From positions 3,410,001 to 3,474,000 of the forward strand of contig JAOVFP010000001.1 in NCBI GenBank assembly GCA_025738555.1: a stretch of DNA of 64,000 bases, written 5' to 3'. The notes under the pieces are model-generated. The model saw only the letters and a program-made list of their open reading frames with translations. It was not told the DNA's origin and ran no database searches. Origin of the DNA: Cyathus striatus (taxonomy: Eukaryota > Basidiomycota > Agaricomycetes > Agaricales > Nidulariaceae). A program made the translations under genes and the position numbers. Position 1 is the first letter of the stretch. Every line of letters begins with the position of its first letter. Below are positions 33,801 to 46,201 of the stretch, piece after piece.

Positions 33801-35491
33801 ACCCATACCTTCTCTAATTTCCTAGTCACTCGATGCCCCTCTCCTTCAATCCTCTTCTTAGGTACTGATGATTTAGTCTGTTTCCCAAGGATACAGGCAT
33901 CACATTTAGGTACAGAAGAGGAGAGTTTGAGAGGCATACCTTTGATCATGCCAGACCTTGCCATTTCCTGAATGGCTTGGTAATTAGCGTGTCCTAGGCG
34001 GCAGTGCCAGGTCGATAGATCTGGGGTATAGTTGGCTGGGTAGGCATGAGGGGTTGCAATGTTGGAGTGATTGATAAGCATGTATAGACGAGTTTGAAGG
34101 TTGAGGGAACCCCTAGCGACAATAGTCCCAGATGGTCCATGTACAATAGAGCATCCGGTATGGTTGAAAGTAGTGGCTAGCATGTTGTCAATTGCGATAC
34201 CACTTACAGATAGGAGCCGGACAGTAGACCTAGGAATATAAAGCGCGTTGCGTAACATGATCGAGCTGTTGTCCGAGACAAGGACTTGAATATCACCCAT
34301 ACCTGTCACGTAGATAGCTGATCCACCTAATCCCTTAACAGTACGAGGAGTGATCAGTGTGAATGTAGTGAAGTCAGTGAGATCAGGGGAAATATGGACG
34401 CTAGCACCACTGTCAAGCAAGAAGGGAGTATTGTTGAAGCTAATGGGAGCAGTGAACTCAGATTTCGTAGAGACAGGGGCAATAAGTGCTACGGGGTCAT
34501 TGATAGCGGTGTGCTTAGTCCAGTCTACAGTAGTGTACTTCTCCTCATCGCTGAGAGCGACCCAAACATGAAAATCGGTGGTGGGATTTTCAGTCAGGAA
34601 TTGTTGAGGCGTAATTGAAGCGAGTCCAGTGAATTCCCCAGTAGTAGTTTGAGTGGTACTGGATGGGAGGGTTGAAGCATCGACTAAATAAATTTTTCCG
34701 TCTGCGCCTTTGATTTGCACTTGAGAATGAGATGGACCTTTGCTGCCATTCTTACCCATTTCACGATCAAGGCGTCGCTGCGTCTTTGATTCTTCAATTG
34801 ACTTACCTGCCATGCCTCTGTTAGGGGAAACGCAATACTTCGCTTCATGTCTGGGGCACTTGCAATTGGAGCATTGTAAGCACGGTCTGACAGGTTGAGA
34901 GACGAGTGCAGTGGCAGAGGTGTGAGGATTAGATGAAGATGAGAATGGGGTAGGGAGGGGGTGATTGTCGTGATCCAAGTGGCGTTGTTCCTCGTTGATA
35001 TAAGCTCATAAGTTGTCCATAGTGTATGGATCTGTCTTCGTGTGCTTGCCAATGTCATGTGTGATCATGGAACAGATATAGGAAAAATCAGTCCCTAAGG
35101 TGATGAGGAATGTGATGCACTTAAAGAGATCAGCCGTCATTTCACCCATTTCCCAAGCACGACTGATAAGATCATCGATAGTTTCAAGGATACTAACGAG
35201 GGAACCTCCCTTCTGAGCTCGGATAGACAATGCTTGGAGAAATAACTGAGCTTGACAAAGAGGACCTTGGTTGGTATGATGTTTGATAAGAGTGTCCCAA
35301 ATGTCCTTGGATGGCTTGAGAACATTAATAAATTTTTGTTCTGAAACGTCTAGAGAACCTCCTATAATTGATTTAGCCACTGCATCGTTTGCATCCCAGT
35401 TGCGCTGTGTGCGTGGTTCGTCGTTACCAGGACGAAGAATACTGCCTAAGACGTAGTCGTGAATGCCATTGGCCATAAGGCACATGTTCAT
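30881..35491 (-). pseudogene. Copia gag-pol polyprotein, one frame with in-frame TGA stops
   Basis: All open segments from 35491 down to 30881 share one frame. Domains: gag of the UBN2 type (KDIWDTLIKHH, about 35320); zinc knuckle CLQCSNCKCPRHEAKYC (about 34870); protease LDSGASVH (about 34415); GAG-pre-integrase (WHCRLGH, CDACILGK); integrase core (VWVDLSGP, YRTDGGELD); reverse transcriptase (MDIKTAFLYG; VHVDNF in place of the usual VYVDD); RNase H (FTDSDWANC, CEAEYMAAF, KHVDIKYHF). Stops at 35006, 33470, 33200, 32774, about 32733, about 32640, 32441, 31637 and 31130 are all TGA. Sequence upstream of 35491 (LTTGNYHQWVYAM) continues the same frame, so the true start lies further up, to about 35640. 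No frameshift was found in this span. Confidence 0.92.
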
Positions 35492-35952
35492 TGCATAAAC
35501 CCATTGATGATAGTTGCCCGTAGTGAGAGAAAGCTTGGGGCCATCGAATTGATGGGGCGCGGGAAAATGACTGATGGATGGACTAGTGGAATCGAGAGGT
35601 TTTACGATGGGTGGTTTGATTCGTCTGTGTTGGTCATCTTGAAAAATAGAATTCGAGCGGTGAAGAGTACACAGACAAGGGTAAGAGTATAAGAGATCCG
35701 ATGGGGGAGCAAGAATGACCCAGAGATTCCAAGGGTGAGGCTATATGTGACAAAATGAAAGAGAGAAAAGCAAGCCCTAGTTGCTGATGATTGGTAGATA
35801 GCCATGTGGGCTAGACAAAGGAATTGTAAAAAAAATGTGTTGATAATGCTTAGATGATGATGCCAACGTGAGTTGATGATTGATCACGTGATCAAGTAGG
35901 TGGTACGGGTATTCCAAATCTACCGCCTTATTGAGGCAATAAGCCCATAACC

Positions 35953-36315
35953 TGTAGAAAGGAATAACCTATACATGTAGTAAGTAATAGTAAACTCAGT
36001 GTTATTGTATGATATAATGACTCTACCTATACACGTAGTAAGTAATAGTAAACTACATGTAATGTCAGTAAGTGATATAAATAGAATATAAGCTAGAAGT
36101 CTCACCTCAGTGTTATTGTATGATATAATGACTGAGGTGCATCTCATCTAATGGTACATATATATACGAATATGAGAGTGGCCATGATATAAAGGTGAAA
36201 GGGAAATATAAGTAAAGGAAGAAAGGGATGAATGGTTAATTAAAGGGAGAGAAAAGGAGAATGCGCATACATGCATTTACGGTGATACAGACATTATGTC
36301 CGTTTCATATCAACA
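35953..36315 (-). repeat. Copia 5' LTR (right)
   Basis: TGTAGAAAGG .. ATATCAACA, 363 bp, followed by the CATTC target duplication. The sequence next to it on the element side (minus strand GGTTATGGGCTTATTG) is the likely primer-binding site; the primer tRNA is not identified. Confidence 0.93.
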
Positions 36316-36320
36316 CATTC

Positions 36321-39300
36321 AGCAATACAACAGTGCCTTTGCCATGACATCCTTGGGTGTTCAGAAACCTGCTTCCATCCAGGCCAGTGGTCCATATGTT
36401 TTCAAAATTTGAGGGTGTCTCACTCATTTTGCTGGATCACTCCTGCCTCGTGAAGGTCTCCCCAAAAAATATGCTCAACTCTACATTCATGATTCAGGTG
36501 AGGCACCTTCAGCTCAGGATTGAATTAATGGTCATCCAGCAAATCAAAATCTTAATATGGACATTAATGTGATGAGAACATTGGAGGATGTTATCTATCA
36601 TCATCATCCTGGAGCATTAGTGTATCAGAAGGCTTATGAGTGCATATGAAACAATAATCCTGCTCAGAACTGTCACCTTGCCATTTTAGGTTCTGAAAAA
36701 AAGGATCAACAGCAATACAATGTTCCAGCTGCAGATGAGCTTGCAGCTCTTCTGCTCAGTGATGGTGATCAGGTTGAGGGACCTCGGGAGGTTATCATGC
36801 ACCGCCTTGATGGTGGACTGGAGTGAATCAGTGAGATCAATCCAATGTATTGGTCATTTCATTATCCAATCCTGTGGCCAAGGGGTCAACTTGGTTGGGA
36901 GGTTGGTATTGAGTACCATGGTCAAGCTGAGGTGGATGATGATGATGATCTACCTAACAGGGAACCAGGAGAGGAGGAGGATGCACCACCAACAAATAAG
37001 TGCAGGCATGTTTCATATGCTGAGCATTTTCGCTACCACATCCATCCACATGCTGGGCAGAATCTTCATCAATTCAGGACAAAGAAGCTTTTTCAGGAGT
37101 ATACAGTGGATTCATGGGCATGTCTTGAGTAGTCTCAGATGCATTGGATTGAAACTCATCAAGATGAGATTCGTGCTGATATGTATCAGGGATTGCTTGA
37201 TGCCATTTCAGCAAATCCTAATGTGCAAGGGAATGAACTTGGGAAAAGGATCATTGTTCCCTCCAGTTTTGCTGGAAGTGCCTGATACATGCTTCAGAAC
37301 TGTCAGGATGCACTGGCTGTCAATCGCCACTTTAACTTTGCAGACCTCTTTCTCACAGTGACTATGGATCCCCATCATCCAGATGTGAAGAGTGCCCTCC
37401 CTGAAGGGGTGGAAGCTCATGATTGGCCAGACATTGTGGTTTGCATTTTTTGTCAAATTCAGCTGCAGATCATCTGTGACATCTACAAGGAGGGCATCTT
37501 TGGGTGCTGTGTTGCACATGTTCATACCATTGAATTCCAGAAGCGTGGACTGCCTCACATGCATCTGATTGTTTTTCTGGCTCTGGAGGACAAGTTGCAC
37601 ACACCAGAGGACATTGACAGCATGATAAGTGCTGAGATTCCTGATCCTGACACTGAACCTGAGTTGTACAATTTGATCCTGAGAACAATGATTCACAAAC
37701 CCTGTGGTCCTGGCAGCAATCAGTCATGCATGGAAGGTGGCAAGTGCTCAAAGGGATTTCCAAAACCTTATCAGGATGAGACCTCTATAACTGATGATTC
37801 TTATTCAGTTCTTAAAAGGAGGGAGATCACAAGATTTCAGCCCACCACCAGTGATGGCACTCCAGTGAATAACTGCTGGGTTGTCACATACAATTGATAT
37901 CTCTCATGGAAGTACTGATGCCACATCAATGTTGAATGCATTGCCTCCATCAAGGCAATCAAGTACATTTACAAATACATTTACAAATGCCATGATCATG
38001 CTATGGTGGAGATTTTAAGAAATCCAAATGAGGCCAATACCTATATGAATGCACGCTATGTCTCTGCCTGTGAGTCTGTGTGGTGATTATTTGCAATGAA
38101 ATTGCACAATGAGGTTCCAAATGTTGTTCAGCTGGCCATTCATCTTCCAATGAGCAGTCTGTTATATTTGATCAGAATGCTGATGATTTGCAAGAGGTGG
38201 TGGACTGTGCTTCAACCAGGGATTCCACTCTTACAGCTTACTTTAAGGCCAATATTGAACACCCAGCAGCATGTGAGGTCCTGTACCAGGATATGCCCAA
38301 TACCTTTGTGTGGAATAAAACTGAGTGCAAGTGGACTGTTCGCCAGTGGGGATTTGCCATTGGATGAACATACTTTGTTCACCCAAATGCTGGGGAGCAA
38401 TTCTACCTGCACACTTTTCTCACAGTGGCCAAGGGAGCCAGATCATTTGCTAAGTTGTGCACTGTTGATGGAGTGGAGTACCCTACTTTCTGAGAGGCAT
38501 GTGTGGCCAAAGGTCTTCTGCAGGATGACAGTGAATGGCAAGAGTGTTTGCAAGATGCAGCTCAAATGAAGACAGGATATCAGCTGCACAGCCTGTTTGC
38601 CATGATCCTTTGAGACTGTGCACCTGTGGATTATGTGGGTCTCTGGAATGAATTTAAGGATCACATCTGTGATGACCTGGGACATATTATTTGAACTTGA
38701 CTTGATATTGCAGAGCCTACAGAGAATCAAATCCATGATTATGGCCTGTATCTGATTGATCAAATTCTAACAAGTTCTGGCCAGTCTCTATCATTATGGA
38801 ATTGTCTGCCACAACCCACAGGAAACTGGTGTGAATGGGAGCAGCGAGCCAACAACAGGAGGATTGACCAGGACAACAATCCCTTGATTGCACTATACAG
38901 TGCATATGACATGGTGCAACAGCATGCTTTGGCTCAGGAGTGACTGCCAACTTTGAATGAGGAGCAGCATGCAGCCTTTGATTGGATAGTGCAGATCATT
39001 GAATTGAAAACTGGGGAGCTCTTCTTTTTGCATGGCCCAGGAGGAACAGGAAAGACCTATGTGTACAACACACTATGCTATTACCTTTGGGGGGAGGGAA
39101 AGTTAGTGATTGTTGTTGCATCATCAGGGATTGCTGCTCTTCTGATTGTTGGAGGGCGAACTGCTCACTCTGTATTCAAGATTCCAATTGACATCAATGA
39201 GACATCAGTGTGCAATATTGCATGGGGGTCTGATCTTGCTGGGCTGATTGAGAAGGCAGATGTTGTGATTTGGGATGAGGCACCAATGCAGCACTGACAT

Positions 39301-40338
39301 ATCCATGAGGCAGTGAGCTGCACTTTCAAAGACCTTCATCGTGATGAGCGACCATTTGGAGGATGCACTGTGGTGTTTGGGGGTGACTGGCAGTGGGTTC
39401 TTCCTGTGGTGGTGCGAGGGAGCCAACCTCAAATTGTATCACCATGCCTTCAGAGATCTGATATTTGGGCAGATATTTCAGTGATTCACTTGCAATGCAA
39501 CATGCGACTGAATGTGGACAACCCATCTGAATGAGATTTTGCTCAGTGGCAGCTGGATGTTGGACATGGGGAGCACACAATTAATGATGATATTCAGATA
39601 CCAAACCACTTCAAGTGTGCTTCAAATACTGTGGAGTCCCTTATTTCAACTATCTACCCTGGACTTGATTCAGCTGATGGGAACACAGATGAGTACTATG
39701 CTGAGAGAATGATTCTTTCAAGTCGGAATGATGATGTGGATTCTCTGAATCAGAAGATTCTGTCATCATTCCCAGGGGAGTTGGCATCATTACACAGTGC
39801 AGATAGTCTTCTGGACAATCCTGGGAATAATGGGGAACTTCTTTACCCTGTGGAGTACCTGAACTTGATCAATTGCTCTGGATTACCATTGGCACACCTG
39901 GAGTTGAAAATAGGATGTCCAGTGATGGTGCTTCGGAACCTGAGTGTTTCAGATGGAGTATGCAATGCAAGCTGTGGAGTTGTTACACAAATACGGAATC
40001 GAGTATTGGAAGTTTGGTTATTAACTAGGGACAAGAGGGGATCTTGAGTGTTCATACCATGGATGAAGATTGAACCATCATCTTCACAAGTGCCATTTCG
40101 GTTTTGTCGACACCAATTTCCTGTTTGACTTGCATTTGCAATGATGATCAATAAGGCACAAGGGCAGTCAGTTTCACATGTTGGATTGGATCTTCAAAAT
40201 GGGGTGTTTACACATGGACAGTTTTATGTTGGAGTGTCATGGGTTTGATCTGTTGATAACATCAGGATGATTTGGGATTCATGAAGTGAAGAAGCTGTTA
40301 CAAAAAATATAGTGTACCCTGAAGTATTACTTTAAGAT
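36321..40338 (+). pseudogene. RepHel of Helitron copy 2, 3' part
   Basis: Continues copy 2 from the Helitron-like N domain (SLLPREGLPKKYAQLYIHD) through the Rep HUH motif HMHLIVF (about 37560), the Tyr pair (KYIYKYIYK, about 37970), Walker A GPGGTGKT (about 39030) and Walker B VIWDEAP (about 39270) to the helicase C-terminus. Many TGA codons and some frameshifts break it, for example in DQELQ-like positions near 36524, 37130, 38086 and 39297. Most TGA codons correspond to CGA in copy 1. The motifs themselves are still readable, so decay is by point change rather than large deletion. Confidence 0.9.
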
Positions 40339-41173
40339 TTAGTTTGATATATTGTAAATATTGTAGTATATTTGAGTGATATTGGTATATATATATATGG
40401 AATAAATATGTATTAATTTAATTAAAGGTATAAGATAAAGAAGTGAGAAGAAACAGCAGGGGGTTTGGGGGGTGCAGCCCCCCAAGAAGAAAAAAAGCAG
40501 GGGTCTGGGGGCGCAGCCCCTCAGTGTTTGGAACTGGGATGAAGAAGCAGGGGGTCTGGGGGGCACAGCCCCATGGCAAGCTGTCATTCATGTGGAGTGG
40601 AGGAGGGAGCTGACAGGCTCCCATTCCCATAGCGAAGCATGGGTGTAAGGCTTGTGAAGTCAGAACCTGCCGTGATAAGTACCCTATTGAAAAGAAACCT
40701 GTGTCTGCTTGATTATGAGATCCAAAACCACAGGACTGCCTCAGGCCCATCTCATCAAAACATCAGTAGAGTTGGAGGGCCAGTATTTCAGTTATTCCCA
40801 CAAGTCACTGGATCATCGCCGCTAGTAGTAGTAGCTACTGTTTTAGGCCTACCTGGTGGCTCCTGGCCATCACATCATTGGGGGAGCTTGCTCCCCCTAC
40901 TTATTTGAATTTGTGTTGGCGAGCCAAAATGCATAGTGGCTGTGCATCCATGTTCGGATTTCCCCACCATGCCCAGATGTGTCTGCACTCACTCAGACTT
41001 CTCCATACACACTCAAGTTTGTCTGCTTTGCATTGGTGGGCACTGGGCCAATACAGTGCATTAAAAGTTGTTTAAACAAAATCCAAGCTGAAATAGTGGC
41101 AGTTAAATGACAGGTTAATTTAGTATGTATAATAAGAATATAACTCAAAGCTAGTTCATCAAGCTTGCCCTTT

Positions 41174-41200
41174 AATGTACGTCGCAAAGCGACGTACATT
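41174..41200. repeat. perfect 12-bp-arm palindrome
   Basis: AATGTACGTCGC, AAA, GCGACGTACATT. Unlike its surroundings it keeps several CpG sites. It may be a hairpin terminus of a mobile element; no other part of such an element is identified. Confidence 0.7.
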
Positions 41201-41344
41201 GTATGTTCCTGTCTGTGCCCTCCACCCACCAACTACCCATATTCAACCTCTCTTGCTAGGGAGAATGTCAAACTGCAGACGTCATGGGCACATTTTAAGA
41301 CCTCTGGAAACATGGTTGTTATATAACCACAGTGTATAGCATAT

Positions 41345-41544
41345 TGCTGCTCTCAACTACCAATGTATGCAGAATGTTGACAGCATTTAAATTTGCTCTC
41401 TACTTTGTTATATTGGGCTCTCACCAGCACCACTTGATAATTACTGGCTTCTGGCAACACTGCCACTCAATTTTCACATATGGCTGCCTTGTTAATTGTG
41501 TATGACAGAGGTTCACAAACTGTATGATACCCAGGAAACCAACT
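41345..41544 (+). repeat. duplicated segment, copy split by hAT-1 (left half)
   Basis: Aligns in direct orientation with about 46376-46565, with clear but diverged words (ACCAATGTA, AGAATGT, CACCACTT, CCCAGGAAACCAACT). Its continuation lies right of the hAT element from 46202. Confidence 0.65.
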
Positions 41545-44500
41545 TAGTGGTGTCATGGTCCAGTTGCGGACCGCAGTTCAAACATGAACCTATATGAAAC
41601 CAGACCTAAGTTCAGTTCTAAGTTCAGTCACGTGCAGTGAACCAAACCCCATGTCCAGTTCTTGGTTCTTCCAATTGTTGTTTTTACCAAACCCATTTGG
41701 ACCTGTTCAAACCTGTTCGAACCTATAAGAGTACAGTAGAGAAAAATGAAAATGTTTATGATTCAGGTAATAATATAAAGGAGAGGTACCTTTGGCATGT
41801 GAAGTAAATAATAATTACAATGGCACTGCCACAGTATTAGTCAGTGATGTAGATCAATGCCATTGAAGGCTTGATCAATAGAACTAGTATGAACCAAGGT
41901 CCAAAAGTCACAAACCCCATAATGCTTCAACTTCAACTTCATTTCTCACCATCTCAATGCTCACAGCTCCTGTGGTAATGTGCCTTGGTAATTCCAAGGC
42001 ACTATCTCAATCCTCACATGATACATCTTTGTCTATTCTCACAAGGCTCACTGTGTGAATTGTGACTCATCTGTGTGCAAGCTGCTCCACTCTGCTTGAA
42101 CATTGAACAATGAAGGCTTAGGACACACACTTTGCAACAGAATCATATGCTGGCTAAACTTTCTGGTTATCTATAGTCTCTCACAGTAATGCCATTGAAG
42201 TCTTGGGCTGTCTGTGCAATGGAATCGAGTGACTACTGTGCTAGCCACTCTGACTGTGTGATCAGTATGGCAAATTTTGAACTAGTAAGTCATAATGCCA
42301 TTGAATATTTTTATGGCTTTAAGTTGTACCAGCTGACTCATGGTAATGAAACTATAGTATAAATATCTACAGTACATCTGGGTATTGCCTGCCAATCCAA
42401 GGACCAACACTCCACTTCAAACTCCTCTCTCCTTCCAGCTTGACTTCACTATTCGACTCAATATGTCACCCACCTCTGATGCTGGATGTGCCCAGAACAG
42501 AGACGGCAGTCTAAAGGATGCATCTGACATTGTTTGGTATAATGACAAGGACAGTGAGGATCCTCTTCCTTACATGGCTGGCAAGTACTTTATTTCTTTC
42601 ATTTATTTCTTTTCTAATTCAGATCTGGAGTAGCTTTGGAATTGAACCCTTCACCTGCTACAGAGAAGGGTAAGGCCAAGGGTCCAATTCGCCACTCAAC
42701 ATGCACTGTCAAGCCAACTGAGTGTGCAGCATTGGCTGCTCTTGAGAAGACTCAGAACAAGAATGGGCCTACAGGGGATCCATCCCATGTGGCTTCTAGC
42801 TTGAAGAAGAAGCGCAATGCATTGGGAAGTCCACAAAAGAGCCCTCCCATGTCTTCTCACCACTCTAAGAAGTCAAACATAGTTCAATCTGACTCTGATG
42901 AGAAGACTGACACCAATGTCGATGCTGCTGCCATTGTGACTGAATTTACTTATGCTGAAATGAAAGAAATGTCAATCACAGATACTCAGGTATGTTTTTG
43001 CCTACTCATTCCACTCATTTTTATTCTTACTTGTCACTTCTTAGAAATCACCACATCATTCCAAAGATGAAATGACTGCTGATGTCCATACAATTTTCAT
43101 TTGTGATGATGTGTATAAGAATCCTTCCACTGGTCAGCTTCAAAAGGGACATCAATGCAAGATATGTTTGTATGTGCAATATTCTGATGCCCATTTTACT
43201 TTGAGACTTACTTGATTGAATTTTTGCAGTAAAAACAACTCTAAGGCTTTCTTTTTTACTGGAGGAATTTTGACTCTTCATACACATATAGCAAGGTGTG
43301 TATATTGTTTACTAACTTATACTCCATCTAACTTTAAAATTAATAGATGACACTCAAAGGAATATATAGAATTATGTGAGAAGTTGGGAATTTTGCCTCA
43401 CCCTCATGCAATGGTAAAGAATATATCTGAGGGATCAGGGTGAGTACTTATGAAGCTACCAATAGTATTAATATATTTATAGAATGTTTACAGGTTATCA
43501 CAGAGTAATTTGGATGTCTCTGTTATACAAGAGCTCAAGCCACCCACATTTAGCACTGGTGGACTAATGGATCACATTGTTGAGTTAGTAGTATGTGAGG
43601 ATGAGGTAAATTTATGTCTAATCTTAATATATAATATGCTTACATGTATTTTAGGCCTTTCATCTCGTAGATAGGGCAAGTTTCCAATGGTTAATTCAAT
43701 ACTGTCACCCATCTGTCACTGAAAGGGACATTCCTGATTGAAATTCACTTCGGAACAACATTCTTCGATGAGCTAAGGTAGCTGAGGATCAAATTAAGGC
43801 TACCTTCAAGACTGTGAACAGCAAGTTCTCATTCACTTTCGATATGTGGACATCTAAGGTGGGGGATCCCTATATTTCTATCACTGTTCACTACATATAT
43901 TCTCCACCTGATCAACCCAATGCATGGAAGTTGAAGAATGAACAGCTGGTGTTTGAGTGAGTTAATGGGCGCCACACTGGAGTTAATACAGCAGATATTC
44001 TTAAGAAAGCAATGGACCAATATGATCTTCATGGAAAGGTAAGTATATATATTTTTTAATTTAAAGCTGTACTAATATGACATGATGAGATTGGCTGGTT
44101 CACTAGTGATGGTGCACAAGTCAATAGAACAACACTCCGTGAATTCGAGAAGAAGCTTACTATGGACAATATAGGGTGGACTGCAGTTGAACACAATATA
44201 TTGTAAGTGCATGGTATTTGAAAAGATTTTGATCCTGAATTGCTTTCAGGTGCATGGAGCATGCACTTCACCTTGCTGTGAAGCATTTTGTATCATCTTT
44301 AGATAGAAATCTGCCGGATACAGATGAAGGCAATAGTGATGTATTTACATTCACCCCTGGTGATGCTCTTGGAAAAGTGCTTGCTTTAGTAAAGCAGGTA
44401 TGTTCACATTTAGATTATTATCAACATAAATATAGACTCTAATATATCTATATATATAGATAAGAATGTCACCACAGGCTCGCACATTCTTCAGGTCAAC

Positions 44501-46201
44501 ATGCATGCAGGTGAACATTAAACCTTTAGAGCTATTACTATGGATCCATACTCAATGGAGTTCACTCTATCAATTTCTGAAACGTTTGATTCATCTGAGG
44601 CTGGTAAGTTTGATTTTGAACTGAATATATAATTAGTACTTACCATCAGTATGACAGGCAGTTGATCAATTTGTTCTGCTTGCCAATGCAAGCCCTTTGG
44701 TTCCAAATCTGCCTGATGATCATCTATATTCCAATTTTAGACTCTCCAGGAATGATTGGGAACACCTTGAAATTATAATCGAGGTCCTATTTGTAAGTTT
44801 AATTCAATGATACCCTCAATGTTATTGGACTCCATTTAATTGAATTGCTTTAGCAACTATCTGAGGTGCAACAGACATTCTCCACAGAGATGTCACCAAC
44901 TGTATAGTGTGCTGTGCCCAGTCTTGAATATCTTATTAAGACATGGGAGTCAATAATCACTGAGCCAAAATTCCGAGAAGTTAAAGATGCGATGAAGAAA
45001 GGTATTACCAATATGCAAAAGTGATACCATTGTGTCAAAGACACATCTTCTGCATATTTCATTTGTCTCAGTAAGTTCTTTATATTATTGTGTTCTTTAT
45101 TCCCTGACATTTCTTCTATCAGCTCTTGATCCTAATGTAAAGCATTACTACTGTAAAGGATGCTGGGAGCCCAGACAGTATCAAGAAGGAATGAAGTGTC
45201 TAGAAAGAGTTGTAAGTTATTTTGTTTCTCGCACTGTCACATAGCTAATTGATTATACCTTTAGTTTGATGAATATTACATTCCTCCAGAGAGTAATACT
45301 TCATCTGGACATTCAGACAAAGGTATGGAGACTATTTATTGTCATATTATCATCAGCTTACAATCATTATTTCAGATTTAGCTCAGGACAGCTCAAATCC
45401 ATGTAGGTATGGCGGTTCATACCTATTTGATGCCATGCAGTCCTTTCAGAGGATGGAAAGAGTCTCATCTAGCCCTTGGGATGAGCTGAAACAATATCTC
45501 GATAGCAGAGTAGAGAAAGTAAAAGATGTTATCAGTTGGTGGGGGGTAAGTCTTCTCTTATTGTCAATATTTAATTCACTATCTTACAAATTATGTACAG
45601 AACCAGAGTGATACCAAGTACCCTATGCTCAAATGGATGGCTCAAGACTATCTTGCAATTCAAGGGTCTGCAACTCCATCCAAGAGAGCCTTTAGTAGTG
45701 GGGGAATTACTGATGCTGCTCGTTGTGGCTTGGTTGTGGCAGCCCTATGAGTGAGATTTTTGGTGCACTTCAGGTTCTCAAGAGTGCCTATCGTAATGGG
45801 CATATCTCGGCTGCACAGCAATCTAAGGAGCATCTCGATGCTCTTATTGCTGAGCTTAATGCTGTAGAGATGAATGATCCTGATGATTCTTCGATGTAGT
45901 TATATTACCTCAACAACATCTATATAGTATTTCCCTTGGAAATTCTCCCACGGTCACTTTTGGACGGCTGAACCTGCTTTTGTAGTTGTTACATTACGAG
46001 TTAAATAAGTATTACTCCCTTGAGCATCAACTAATTTCTGCTATCTACATTACAGATATGTAAGCAAAATTGAGAAATATATTTGCGGTTCCGTTCAGCA
46101 TTCGAACTCATCTCGAACCTGAACCGGACCTCACTGAACCTGAACCTCAAGTCCAGTTCGAGGTTCAGCAAAAATGCCTGAACCAGACCATGACACCACT
46201 A
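41545..46201 (+). mobile_element. hAT transposon (hAT-1), complete but decayed
   Basis: The terminal inverted repeats begin TAGTGGTGTCATGGTC at 41545 and end with the complement (CCATGACACCACTA) at 46201. The 8-bp target duplication AACCAACT is perfect at 41537-41544 and 46202-46209. Subterminal regions are rich in GGTTCA/TGAACC words. A multi-exon transposase lies inside on the plus strand. Length 4657 bp. Confidence 0.93.
42463..45900 (+). pseudogene. hAT transposase, multi-exon, interrupted
   Basis: Starts MSPTSDAGCAQNRDGSLKD. Several short introns with GT..AG ends separate the pieces. An N-terminal Lys/Ser-rich region is followed by a BED-finger-like stretch (GHQCKI .. LTLHTHIAR). The RNase-H-like catalytic fold follows, with FTFDMWTSK (first Asp), GWFTSDGAQVN (second Asp) and CMEHALHLAVKH. 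The hAT C-terminal dimerisation domain reads YPMLKWMAQDYLAIQGSATP then RAFSSGG near 45620-45705. TGA codons interrupt the frame near 43215, 43740, 43771 and 43960; a frameshift lies near 45750. Not functional as it stands. Confidence 0.85.

Larger units (their letters stand above)
30511..36315 (-). mobile_element. Ty1/Copia LTR retrotransposon inserted in Helitron copy 2
   Basis: Two 363-bp LTRs flank a single long reading frame on the minus strand. The target duplication CATTC lies at 30506-30510 and 36316-36320. The domain order protease, integrase, reverse transcriptase, RNase H marks it as Copia. The LTRs differ at only about six positions, nearly all at CpG sites, so insertion is fairly recent relative to the Gypsy element. 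The frame is interrupted only by in-frame TGA codons. Confidence 0.95.
28114..40654 (+). mobile_element. Helitron copy 2, plus orientation, decayed and split by Copia
   Basis: It aligns with copy 1 in reverse orientation along its whole length: 5' repeats, minisatellite, Pro-rich exon, RepHel frame, 3' GC hairpins and the final GGTGTAAGGCTTGT at 40654/40655. A Copia element of 5805 bp interrupts it at 30511. Without that, it is about 6.7 kb. A run of about 16 C lies at 28686-28703. Its coding frame has many TGA codons where copy 1 has CGA. Confidence 0.88.
40655..41544. other. no gene seen; two strong hairpins
   Basis: Between the Helitron end and the hAT element. GGGGGAGC..GCTCCCCC (40880-40897) and the 27-bp palindrome at 41174-41200 are the only clear structures. 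The first resembles Helitron 3' hairpins and may mark the end of another, older rolling-circle element. About 41345-41544 belongs to a duplicated segment described separately. Confidence 0.5.

Noticed and set aside
30881..35491. TGA reassigned as a sense codon in this organism
   Set aside because: The FunK1, coiled-coil and Hsp70-like genes read normally without in-frame TGA, and TGA is restricted to decayed repeats where CGA is the simple source.
21308..40654. Host gene fragments captured by the Helitrons
   Set aside because: Apart from the RepHel gene with its Pro-rich extension and the inserted Copia, no exon resembling a host gene was seen in either copy.
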